64,000 nucleotides of DNA from Brumimicrobium glaciale. GTDB lineage: Bacteria; Bacteroidota; Bacteroidia; Flavobacteriales_D; Crocinitomicaceae. Both the position numbers and the translations under genes were made by a program. The stretch covers positions 372,001 through 436,000 of the forward strand of contig NZ_SETE01000001.1 of NCBI RefSeq assembly GCF_004152935.1, written 5' to 3'. The notes beneath the pieces are model-generated. The model saw nothing but the letters and a program-made list of their open reading frames with translations, was not told the origin of the DNA and did not search any database. The stretch's first letter is position 1. The number at the start of each line of letters is the position of its first letter. Below are positions 54,985 to 62,988 of this stretch, piece by piece.

Positions 54985-55614
54985 ATGGCTAATAAAATAT
55001 TCGTTTCATATAAACATAAGGATTCTAAAGTGAAGCCAATTTTGAATAGCTCTATTAGTGTTATCACTACTGCACGTCATTATGTTGATGTGATAGAGGA
55101 ATTACTTGATGAAACTGACCATTTATATAAAGGGGAAAGAGAAGGTGAGGATATTGGTAGTTTTGTCGATACAACAATAGGCTCAAAGTTAGGAGATAAA
55201 ATTTTTGATAGCTCAGTAACAATAGTTTTGATATCAAAAGGTATGAAAGAAGATAGAAGTGAAAAAGAACAATGGATTTGGGAAATTTCATATTCACTTA
55301 GAGAACAGACTAGATTGGGGGGTAGGAGTAAATCAAATGCCATTTTAGCTGTTGTGCTTCCCGATGAATATGGAGACTATTCTTATTTCATGACTGCAAA
55401 TTCAGCTTGTAATAGTATTACATACAAGGCTGGGGAGTTATTTCAAATTCTGAGAGACAATATGTTTAACTTAAAAAATAAAGAAGATAATATCAGGGAG
55501 TGCAATGGCACTACTGTTTATGCTGGAGAACCTTCATACATTAAAGTTATTGAATGGGATAAATTTAAACATAACAGTAATTATTATTTAGAAAAAGCTA
55601 TAAATATTAAGTAA
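54985..55614 (+). CDS. Second Thoeris TIR-like protein
   Basis: 209 residues with a divergent TIR-like fold: KIFVSYKHKDSKVKPILN, a long acidic insert (IEELLDETDHLYKGEREGED), SVTIVLISKGM, then QWIWEISYSLRE with the candidate catalytic Glu and a strand AILAVVLPDEYGDY. This matches the Thoeris ThsB-type TIR seen as a second sensor in multi-TIR loci. It begins 2 bases after thsA. Confidence 0.8.
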   Translation: MANKIFVSYKHKDSKVKPILNSSISVITTARHYVDVIEELLDETDHLYKGEREGEDIGSFVDTTIGSKLGDKIFDSSVTIVLISKGMKEDRSEKEQWIWEISYSLREQTRLGGRSKSNAILAVVLPDEYGDYSYFMTANSACNSITYKAGELFQILRDNMFNLKNKEDNIRECNGTTVYAGEPSYIKVIEWDKFKHNSNYYLEKAINIK

Positions 55615-55655
55615 AATATAAACGATTATAATATTGTAAAAAAATCAAATAAGTT

Positions 55656-56294
55656 ATGTCCAGAAGAGTTTTTTTTAGTTTTAATTTTGAAGATGTCTCT
55701 GACTTTAAGGTAAATGTTGTAAGGAATAGTAGGGCTTTTAAAAACAATGGTTTAGAAACAACATTTGTTGATAAATCTTTATGGGAAGAGGCATTAAAAA
55801 AAAGTCCTAATACAATAAAAACTTTAATTGATATTGGAATGAAAGGAACTAGTGCAACTACGCTTCTAATAGGTGTGAACACTACCAATAGAAGGTGGGT
55901 GAACTATGAAATAATAAATAGTTTTGTGGAAGGAAAAGGGATTTTAGCAATTCATTTAAATAGAATTAGATCAAGAACTACAAAAAAAATATCTCGAAAA
56001 GGAGTAAATCCATTGTCTAGGCTTAAGTTAAGAATTGATTCGGAATGTAAAAAAATATATTTTTATGAATTAAAGGATGGGAAATGGATTGTTTTTAAGG
56101 ATATTCCATTCGTTAATAATCGAAAGACTAATTCTTTTTACTTTAGAACCGGACATATTTTTAGAAGAAGCCAGGCGGGGAGTGAGTATAAGTTTTCCGA
56201 ATTATTCGATATGGAATACTGCTGGAAAATTGATGATGGATATAAAAACTTTCCTAATTGGGTTGAAAAAAGCGTGAAAATAGTTCAAAGATAA
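55656..56294 (+). CDS. thsB: Thoeris ThsB, MTH538 TIR-like domain (DUF1863)
   Basis: 212 residues of the DUF1863/ThsB type: RRVFFSFNFEDVSDFKVNVV at the start, TFVDKSLWEEALKKSPNTIK, TSATTLLIGVNTTNRRWVNY with the Glu that follows in YEIINSF, and GILAIHLNRI. The N-terminal phrase is close to that of ThsB proteins that pair with ThsA. A 41-base gap separates it from the second TIR gene, so three separate TIR sensors may feed one ThsA. Confidence 0.85.
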   Translation: MSRRVFFSFNFEDVSDFKVNVVRNSRAFKNNGLETTFVDKSLWEEALKKSPNTIKTLIDIGMKGTSATTLLIGVNTTNRRWVNYEIINSFVEGKGILAIHLNRIRSRTTKKISRKGVNPLSRLKLRIDSECKKIYFYELKDGKWIVFKDIPFVNNRKTNSFYFRTGHIFRRSQAGSEYKFSELFDMEYCWKIDDGYKNFPNWVEKSVKIVQR

Positions 56295-56305
56295 ATTGTG
56301 AAAAA

Positions 56306-57559
56306 ATGAGCAAATCTCTTAAGGAAAAACTTAATGAGTTAAAAAAAGACTTACCTAACTTCATAAAACCTGAGGGGAAGAAAGGAGATAAATGTTTTTT
56401 TCACGATTGTAATGGGAAGGCTATTAAGTCTCATACTTTATCAGAAGCACAAGTGCTTGGCTTGCTAGAAGGCGAAAATGAAAAAGGGAGAGTTGTAGTT
56501 TATCATATCGATGATGTTCCTGATGTAGATTTCAAGAACGAATTATCTCTTTCTACTTTTCAAAAAACGAATCGTAGGTTATTTGAAAAAGGGAAGTCTG
56601 ATACATCTGTGTTTTATGGATTTTGTGAAGATTGTGATAGAGATTCATTTCGCTTGCTTGATAATTATCCATTTTTAGATAATAAGGAAATTAATTTTCT
56701 TCATAATTTAAGGACAACTGCTTATACTCTTACTTACCATAGAAATTTATATACAGACTTTAAAGATAGAGTACTCCCTTTAGGCGATAAAGTTGAAGAA
56801 GGTACTGAGGCAGCTAATCATGGATTTAATTTTTTATCTTCATATCTTCATAATATACCCGATTCAAGCGATATTTCATTTGATGAAGTTAAGGATCTCA
56901 AAGAATTAATTAATTTAAGTACTATTCCAATAAAAAAACAAAGAGATGAGGTTATTGAATTTCAAAAAGATTTTTTTTCAGATCTGTTTAATGAATCTAA
57001 TTACCCTATGAATGGGTTTGTCTTCAAGCAGGAATTAATGAAATTAAAGCCGCTTTTGGAATCAGTCGATAACGATATTGATGAAGATCATTTTAATCTT
57101 ATATCTAAGGAACTTGATCAAAAGATTTTTGAATATCAGAAAGCAATTCAATTAATAACCAGTTTATATAGAGAGAAGTCTTATGAAGCTTATCGATATT
57201 TGACTATTTCCATCGAAGGTATGTTTCAAATTGCAGGAGCATTTAATTATTCTATTGATGGGGTAACAAATTTATCTTTAACTTTTTTCCCTGAAAAAGA
57301 GACCAATAAGACCCATTTCATATTTTCAGGACATGTAAGCGAGAACAATTTAAAATACTTTTCGCAGTTGAACATTATGCCAGCTTCTGATTTTAAACTA
57401 AAGGTTACTGAGATCATTTTAGCACATGGAACTAATGTTTATATTTCTCCTGAATTATGGAGAAAAACACCAGAAAGGGTTAAAGAGTTAATGCTAAGTG
57501 ATAAAAGTAAAGTGATTTCTGAAGGATTTAACTTTTTCGATTCAGTTTCCAATGGTTAA
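56306..57559 (+). CDS. Cys/His-rich protein at the end of the Thoeris operon (417 aa)
   Basis: 417 residues. The N-terminus has a metal-site pattern: GDKCFFHDCNGKAIKSHTLS then, 60 residues later, YGFCEDCDRDSFRLL. Such C-x5-C plus S-H plus C-x2-C arrangements occur in treble-clef or HNH-like zinc sites. The middle is helical (TIPIKKQRDEVIEFQKDFFS) and the end is mixed. I do not recognise a family. It begins 11 bases after ThsB on the same strand and is followed by a strong terminator, so it is probably part of the operon; a passenger gene is possible. Confidence 0.55.
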   Translation: MSKSLKEKLNELKKDLPNFIKPEGKKGDKCFFHDCNGKAIKSHTLSEAQVLGLLEGENEKGRVVVYHIDDVPDVDFKNELSLSTFQKTNRRLFEKGKSDTSVFYGFCEDCDRDSFRLLDNYPFLDNKEINFLHNLRTTAYTLTYHRNLYTDFKDRVLPLGDKVEEGTEAANHGFNFLSSYLHNIPDSSDISFDEVKDLKELINLSTIPIKKQRDEVIEFQKDFFSDLFNESNYPMNGFVFKQELMKLKPLLESVDNDIDEDHFNLISKELDQKIFEYQKAIQLITSLYREKSYEAYRYLTISIEGMFQIAGAFNYSIDGVTNLSLTFFPEKETNKTHFIFSGHVSENNLKYFSQLNIMPASDFKLKVTEIILAHGTNVYISPELWRKTPERVKELMLSDKSKVISEGFNFFDSVSNG

Positions 57560-57656
57560 CTAACATAGAATGATTGATTCTTGAAATTTAATTGTTTTAG
57601 CAGATATATCTTTTTTAATAAGGCAATTTAGACTAACATGACACAAATATCATTAT

Positions 57657-57757
57657 TCCTTTGCCACTTCTCTTAAAACCTATATATTAGTATCGATTTA
57701 GGTGGTTAGGTTAGGTTTATAAGAGGGAATAGAACGCTCGTTCATTCCCTCTTATTG
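57657..57757. repeat. 101-bp direct repeat, left copy
   Basis: Matches 59471-59571 with 5 differences and no gaps. It includes the hairpin at 57721-57753. The pair brackets the PIN-domain gene. Confidence 0.9.
57721..57753 (+). terminator. Terminator hairpin inside the left repeat
   Basis: AAGAGGGAAT-a-GAACG pairs with CGTTC-ATTCCCTCTT (15 bp, one bulge, 2-nt loop), then ATTG and a T run. It ends the Thoeris transcript. Confidence 0.75.
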
Positions 57758-57859
57758 TTTTTTATAAATGCAGTAGTCACCTTTGTACGTCATCCAAATT
57801 CTTTTTCTAAACCCTTTGTTTTATAATTTATTAATTCAGAATACTTATTAGGTTTGGAC

Positions 57860-59140
57860 TCATGAATTTGCAAAATTATCCGTTGGGTTCTTTATTCCTT
57901 TTAGTTTTTCTTGAGCACTAATAAATTTATCAAATGGATTCATGATTTTATCCATTTTATCTTGAGTCATACTTAAGTCATCCATTGGTTTTTTTATTTT
58001 TTCAAGTGATTCCTTAGCATTGATGAATTTACCCATTGGATTCATTATACTTTCAAGTTCTTCTTGTGAAAGGCTTATTCCATCCCTTTTTATTTTTTCT
58101 AGTGCTTTTTGTGCGTTAAAATATTCCTCTAATGGAGTTTGAGTTTGGTTTAATTGTTTTTGTTTCTCAATATTATTGTTTTTCCATATTTGTAATCTAG
58201 TAAGATTATATCGGGTGTTATCAATTTCTTTTTGTTGAATATTTTTCTGGATGGTCTCTGTTTCCTCCTCTAATGTTTCTGTGTCTTTAATTTTGTAAGA
58301 TTCAGAAATTAAACGAATGAAATTTTTTGTTGTAATTGAGTAAAATAAATTATTAGTATTTTTAATAAATTCCTTTATCAATTCTTTTCTTGGTCCTAAA
58401 TCATGCCCTTTAAATTTAATTGCCCAATCTTCTTTTCTATCATCTGAAATAAACAAAATAGGTTTACTTGTTTTTACTGATAAAGCTTGTAACTCATTCC
58501 AAATAATTAAGTCTCCAAACTTTTCTATTGAATCCTTATGATTATCTTTATACCCTGGAGGTATTTCCTTTTCATATCTTTCAATACCGCCTTTATATAT
58601 TGCTTCGGTCTCTTCTAAAGTTAATTCTAAACTTACTTTATCATTAATGATTTCAACTAATTCTTCTAAAATTGGATCTTTACCTTGTACATAATTAAAG
58701 TCTAAATCTTGTTTAAATTTATCAATAGAAGAGTCTATTTTTTTCAATGATGTTTCTAATTCTGAAACTATACATTCTTTTAATTCATTTTCATGTTTTA
58801 GAATGCTTAATGCAGAATTATATTTATCTGGTCCAGAATAATTATTAATTATGTTTAATAATTTATTTTGATTTTCTTCGATCAATTCTTTTATTGTGTC
58901 TTTAAATGATGATCGATTTTCAATTATGGTTAATCTGTTTTTATAAAATTCATTACATATATGATGAGTTAAATATAATCTATCTTTTGCTTTTTTAAGT
59001 ATTTCAAAATATTTTCCTCTATTTTCCTCACTATATCTATACAGGTTTAATATAGAATTTGTGTCCAAAACGATTATTGCATCTTTATAAATTTGTTCAA
59101 CAAAATCTATTATGTGATGTTCTTTAAACTTAGTTTTCAT
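57860..59140 (-). CDS. PIN-like nuclease with C-terminal repeats (426 aa)
   Basis: An N-terminal PIN-like domain (PIN_8/DUF4935 type) covers about residues 1-275. Acidic residues lie in AIIVLDTNSILNLYRYSEEN near residue 24, ICNEFYKNRL, SIEKFGDLIIWNEL near 205 and ILFISDDRKEDWAIKF near 228. A Glu/Gln-rich linker follows (285-335). The last 85 residues hold three copies of a 33-34 residue unit (YFNAQKALEKIK, FINAKESLEKIK, FISAQEKLKGIK, two of them with IMNP). PIN_8 proteins are predicted RNases found in defence islands. It lies alone between 101-bp direct repeats. Confidence 0.75.
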   Translation of the reverse strand: MKTKFKEHHIIDFVEQIYKDAIIVLDTNSILNLYRYSEENRGKYFEILKKAKDRLYLTHHICNEFYKNRLTIIENRSSFKDTIKELIEENQNKLLNIINNYSGPDKYNSALSILKHENELKECIVSELETSLKKIDSSIDKFKQDLDFNYVQGKDPILEELVEIINDKVSLELTLEETEAIYKGGIERYEKEIPPGYKDNHKDSIEKFGDLIIWNELQALSVKTSKPILFISDDRKEDWAIKFKGHDLGPRKELIKEFIKNTNNLFYSITTKNFIRLISESYKIKDTETLEEETETIQKNIQQKEIDNTRYNLTRLQIWKNNNIEKQKQLNQTQTPLEEYFNAQKALEKIKRDGISLSQEELESIMNPMGKFINAKESLEKIKKPMDDLSMTQDKMDKIMNPFDKFISAQEKLKGIKNPTDNFANS

Positions 59141-59276
59141 ATGCTTAATTTGATTTAAGTTACTATGTAAATGGAAGCAAATGTTTCTTTTTCAACAGAC
59201 GCTCGCTGTTTATGATTGTATTAATGATTTAGAATATTTGCTGGATTCAAATTTAAACTAATTTTTAAGATAATAC

Positions 59277-59345
59277 TCACAACTCCAACAACATCTCCTG
59301 ATGGGATTCTATTCACTTCGGATTTAGGTCAAGCACCAAGGTTGT
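59277..59345 (-). pseudogene. Decayed amidase 3' end, copy 1
   Basis: On the minus strand the last codons read EMLLEL and a TGA stop, as at the end of the amidase gene at 62989. Weaker matches upstream (TTCGGATTTAGGTCAAGCACC against the ATTCGCATGAGACCAAACACC region) continue after a small deletion. Confidence 0.55.
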
Positions 59346-59470
59346 CAATGATTGTTTAATTTCTTATCATTTTAAAAGCCTTTTAGGGTTTCAGCTTTTT
59401 ATGAAATTTAATGGCTTGATATTTTAGTTTTAGTAATCAATTTAAAGCATCATCACACAAAAATAATTAA

Positions 59471-59571
59471 TCCTTTGCCACTTCTCTAAAAACCCATATA
59501 TTAGTCTCGATTTAGGTGGTTAGGTTAGGTTTATAAGAGGGAATCGGACGCTCGTTCATTCCCTCTTATTG
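59471..59571. repeat. 101-bp direct repeat, right copy
   Basis: Second copy of 57657-57757 (96 of 101 bases equal). Its hairpin, 59535-59567, keeps pairing through a G-T pair. Since no plus-strand gene ends here, its terminator has no obvious client, which supports duplication. Between 59572 and 59682 there is no other feature. Confidence 0.9.
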
Positions 59572-59682
59572 CTTTTAAACGAGTTTTCAAAAATTAACTC
59601 TAGATAAATCCAGTACCTATCTTATGTTTCTCCAGCTTATAACATTCATTTTAATTATTGCTATTAGTTGTACATTCGTTTT

Positions 59683-60630
59683 ATGAAGCTTTTTAATCAC
59701 CTTCGATTTCAACTACTGTTTTTCTTAATTTTTGGATGGGGTATTAATTACGCTCAAATACCAAAAGGCTATTATAATTCTGCAGAAGGATTAAAAGGAA
59801 CGAATCTGAAAGCAGCTCTTAATGATATCATTGATGGTCATGTTAAATTCCCTTATACGAGTTCAAATACTGATGTTTGGGATATTCTCAAGGAAACTGA
59901 TAAAGATACTATTGATCCCAGTAAAGTTATTTTACTTTACACGGGCTGGACTGTTGATGCAGCTCAAGAATATAATAGGGGAGGAGGTTGGACACGTGAA
60001 CATGTATGGGCAAAGTCAAGAGGGAATTTTGGTACTTCTCAGGGTGCTGGAACAGATGTTCATGCTTTACGACCTTGTGACGTTTCTGTAAATTCAGCTA
60101 GAAGTAATAGGTGGTTTGATTGTGGGGATTATGAATATATTGATGGGGATGGAGCAACTGGAAGTTATACAAGTTCTTCAAGCTGGGTTTGGGAACCTCG
60201 TGATATGGTAAAAGGCGATGTTGCCCGAATGATTTTCTATATGGCTACAAGGTATGAAGGAGAGAGCGGAGAGTTGGATTTGTTTATGATTGATTCTATA
60301 CCTAGTGATAATAAAACAAAAGCACCGGTTCACGGAAGACTTTCTGTTTTACTCCAATGGCATAACGATGATCCTGTTGATGATTGGGAGCTTAATAGGA
60401 ATGAGGTTATTTACTCATATCAAGGTAATCGTAATCCTTTTATTGATAGGCCTGAGTTTGTGGAGGGGATTTGGGGTGAGGCTTCTATGTTGGAGGAGAA
60501 GGTTGGAATTGAAAAGGTTGAGCTTGCGAAAATTGTAGACATTTTTGGACGTGAGGTTGAAGCTAGAGATGGTGTTGTTCGGTTTTACTTTTATAGCGAT
60601 GGAAGGGTGGTTAGAGTGTTTGAACCATGA
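59683..60630 (+). CDS. Secreted endonuclease I family nuclease
   Basis: 315 residues from ATG 59683 (the TTG at 59668 would precede the signal peptide). The signal peptide is LRFQLLFFLIFGWGINYAQ. The Endonuclease_1 (Dns/EndA/BsnI-type beta-beta-alpha metal) domain has the motif TREHVWAKSRGNFG with catalytic His near residue 108, ALRPCDVSVNSARSNRWFD, KGDVARMIFYMATRY and LLQWHNDDPVDDWELNRN. The last 35 residues (IVDIFGREVEARDG, then VVRFYFYSDGRVVRVF) look like a shortened type A T9SS sorting domain. It degrades extracellular DNA. Confidence 0.88.
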   Translation: MKLFNHLRFQLLFFLIFGWGINYAQIPKGYYNSAEGLKGTNLKAALNDIIDGHVKFPYTSSNTDVWDILKETDKDTIDPSKVILLYTGWTVDAAQEYNRGGGWTREHVWAKSRGNFGTSQGAGTDVHALRPCDVSVNSARSNRWFDCGDYEYIDGDGATGSYTSSSSWVWEPRDMVKGDVARMIFYMATRYEGESGELDLFMIDSIPSDNKTKAPVHGRLSVLLQWHNDDPVDDWELNRNEVIYSYQGNRNPFIDRPEFVEGIWGEASMLEEKVGIEKVELAKIVDIFGREVEARDGVVRFYFYSDGRVVRVFEP

Positions 60631-60687
60631 GCTATATTTTTTGTGCAACTGATAATAAATTCATTTAAATATTAAACAACAAAATAT

Positions 60688-61419
60688 TTAATATTGACAC
60701 CTTGTATTTTCAAGTTGAGATAAGTCAGTAGAAATTCTATACCAACCATTAGTATGTGTTATCAATTGGAAATGAATCACTTCCTTACCATTTTCATTTC
60801 CTCTTTTAATAAGTAGTACTAGTTCTTCTCGGAAATTTTCATGTTCTAAAAATCTATATCCGTTTTTGTCTTCAAATATTCCTGAATAATAAATTGCTTT
60901 GAATTTAGGAACAAAGCCGTATTCTTTCCTCTCAAGCTTTTTTAACTCCTTTTCATATTTTCCTTCATTAATTTCTTTTCTCCACTTCTTTTCCATCAAT
61001 GTAATTGATTCTCTTGATTTCTCTAGGTTGGATGTGTCGAAAAGATAAAGGGTGTCATTTCTCCAAATAAAAATATCATCAACTAAGAAAGAAACTACTA
61101 CTGTTGCATTTTTTTGAACTTTTGTTGCATATTTTTTAATGTAAAAATCTGGAGCAAGGGCAGTTTTTTTAAAGGTTTCAAGATTTTCAGCGACTGAACC
61201 ACCCCAAGATCTCACAATAATTGTATCACCTATAACTTTTCTGTAAGCAGGCCTATTTTTACAATCTGTAAACGGCTCGAATCCAATCTCTCTTGTTGTT
61301 TTATTGAACTCAATGCCATTCGATTTAATCCAATTCTCTAACTCTAACTGATTTTTGTTTTGAGCTATTATAAAGATTGAATTTAAAATAATAACAAGTG
61401 TTAGAATAATTGTTTTCAT
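60688..61419 (-). CDS. Unrecognised exported protein (243 aa)
   Basis: 243 residues from ATG 61419; an upstream in-frame ATG at 61497 gives no signal peptide at the N-terminus. Signal MKTIILTLVIILNSIFIIAQ. The mature part is mixed alpha/beta with VVSFLVDDIFIWRNDTLYLF, a Lys/Glu-rich helix (KKWRKEINEGKYEKELKKLE) and RFLEHENFREELVLLIKRG. No family recognised. The bases 61420-61607 upstream of it hold a decayed amidase 3' end. Confidence 0.55.
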   Translation of the reverse strand: MKTIILTLVIILNSIFIIAQNKNQLELENWIKSNGIEFNKTTREIGFEPFTDCKNRPAYRKVIGDTIIVRSWGGSVAENLETFKKTALAPDFYIKKYATKVQKNATVVVSFLVDDIFIWRNDTLYLFDTSNLEKSRESITLMEKKWRKEINEGKYEKELKKLERKEYGFVPKFKAIYYSGIFEDKNGYRFLEHENFREELVLLIKRGNENGKEVIHFQLITHTNGWYRISTDLSQLENTRCQY

Positions 61420-61535
61420 GAATGGATTGTCTTTGTACGATAAAAATACCTTTTTAGATTTGAATTTACAAATACTGACGAAGACGCTTGAATGCATAAT
61501 GTTTTTTTGATTCTCTTTCTAGAGAATTGTTAGCC

Positions 61536-61599
61536 TTACAGCCCCAACAACATCCCAATCAACTCTTCCTGATGTGCAGTTTCATTCACTTGTACGAAT
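61536..61599 (-). pseudogene. Decayed amidase 3' end, copy 2
   Basis: On the minus strand the last codons read AHQEELIGMLLGL and a TAA stop, aligned with APQEALIEMLLEL at the end of the amidase at 62989. Similarity fades after about 60 bases. The amino-acid differences show it came from a diverged allele or relative rather than a recent local copy. Confidence 0.7.
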
Positions 61600-61607
61600 T
61601 GATTTAA

Positions 61608-62819
61608 TTAAAATCTAAAAGGTTCCAGTATTCTAAGAAGCAGAGTTTTAAAGCCAGCTTGCTCTATAATCTCTTCTTGGTTTAACCCGATTCTCGAGAA
61701 AACTCCCATTGTAGCGCACTGTTCTATAATCTCAAGAGAAAGGTAGTCTTTTGATTTTAAAAATTCTGACAACTCATTTGTTTCTTTCATTCGCTTACTG
61801 AAAAGTGAGAGCCTTGAAAAATTATAATTTTCAGTAACTTTTAAATTACGTTTTTTATATCTTATTGAAATAGAATAATAACTATCGGTTGTGTTTTTTT
61901 TAATTCTCACCCAATAAGGGATTAATTTGTATTGGTTATTTAAATGATAGGATATTTCTATTCTATAATTTTCATCTTGGCAGGTATACGATATTTCCTC
62001 CAGCTCTTTAAAGTAGTTAAAGCTTAGCGAGTATCCGTTTTCTACCCCCTTTTTTAAATTTATCACATGGGTTAGTTTATTGTTGCTCTCATAAAATTTT
62101 AAAGCAGTACCACTGTAAGCGTCCCAGTTATCATAAATGAAATGACTAGAGAAAAGAAACTTCCTATTATATGCTGAGGGAAAACCTAACTCTTTAAGTT
62201 TATTGAATGAAGAATCATAGACAATATTCTTATACACCGCTAACTTATCTTTCCACTTTTCATTAAGCGCTTTTTGTTCTACAGCTTTTTCTAAATTGAT
62301 TTTGGCAGTATTATAACTTGAGACTAATTGAATTGCTTTTTCAAATGAGTTAATCGCTAAATCGAACTCTTCCAGCATAAAGTATGCATACCCCATATTG
62401 TTGTATGTACTGCTGTATTCGGGGTTGACATTAATTTCTTCTTTAAAATAATCAATAGATGCCCCAAACAGTCCTTCGTCAAACTTTAGGTTTCCAATAT
62501 TGTATCTAACAAGTCGCGCGGAAGAGTCAATATATAAAGCCTTTTCATAATCCTGTATTCCTTTTTCTACTTCACCCTGATCCACAAATAAGTTTCCTCG
62601 GTCGTTGTAAGCACGATAATCATCGGGGAAAGTGTTAAGTTGTTTGTTATAGAGTTTTAATGCTTTTTCATAGTCTCCAGCCTCATGTGCTTTTAGCCCT
62701 TTCGCAAAGTAATCGGTCGAATCTTCCGTAGGTATTTGACCAACCAAGGAAAAATCTATAAGCGTTATAATAATTATGAAAAGTTTAAGAAAACATTTAA
62801 AACCGAAGACAAATTTCAT
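61608..62819 (-). CDS. Tetratricopeptide-repeat protein, exported (403 aa)
   Basis: 403 residues. A signal-like segment (CFLKLFIIIITLIDFSLVG) is followed by four to five TPR units at about residues 37-185: AKGLKAHEAGDYEKALKLYN, AYNDRGNLFVDQGEVEKGIQ, VRYNIGNLKFDEGLFGASID, TYNNMGYAYFMLEEFDLAIN. The C-terminal 210 residues are unassigned and rich in Tyr/Lys/Ser with a beta look. TPRs suggest protein binding at the periplasmic side. It is flanked by amidase 3' remnants and the intact amidase gene. Confidence 0.75.
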   Translation of the reverse strand: MKFVFGFKCFLKLFIIIITLIDFSLVGQIPTEDSTDYFAKGLKAHEAGDYEKALKLYNKQLNTFPDDYRAYNDRGNLFVDQGEVEKGIQDYEKALYIDSSARLVRYNIGNLKFDEGLFGASIDYFKEEINVNPEYSSTYNNMGYAYFMLEEFDLAINSFEKAIQLVSSYNTAKINLEKAVEQKALNEKWKDKLAVYKNIVYDSSFNKLKELGFPSAYNRKFLFSSHFIYDNWDAYSGTALKFYESNNKLTHVINLKKGVENGYSLSFNYFKELEEISYTCQDENYRIEISYHLNNQYKLIPYWVRIKKNTTDSYYSISIRYKKRNLKVTENYNFSRLSLFSKRMKETNELSEFLKSKDYLSLEIIEQCATMGVFSRIGLNQEEIIEQAGFKTLLLRILEPFRF

Positions 62820-62988
62820 GAGGTTAAATTAGATAAATTGTCTAAATAACAGTGTTAGTAATTGCTTTTTTTTCGTTAATTCAAGTCTCTTTAATAGAAC
62901 CTACCAATATTTTTAGGAATAAATTTTATAAAGACATTCTCTAAACTAAGCGTTTTAACTTTCTTGTTTTTATGGATATATAGTTGTT

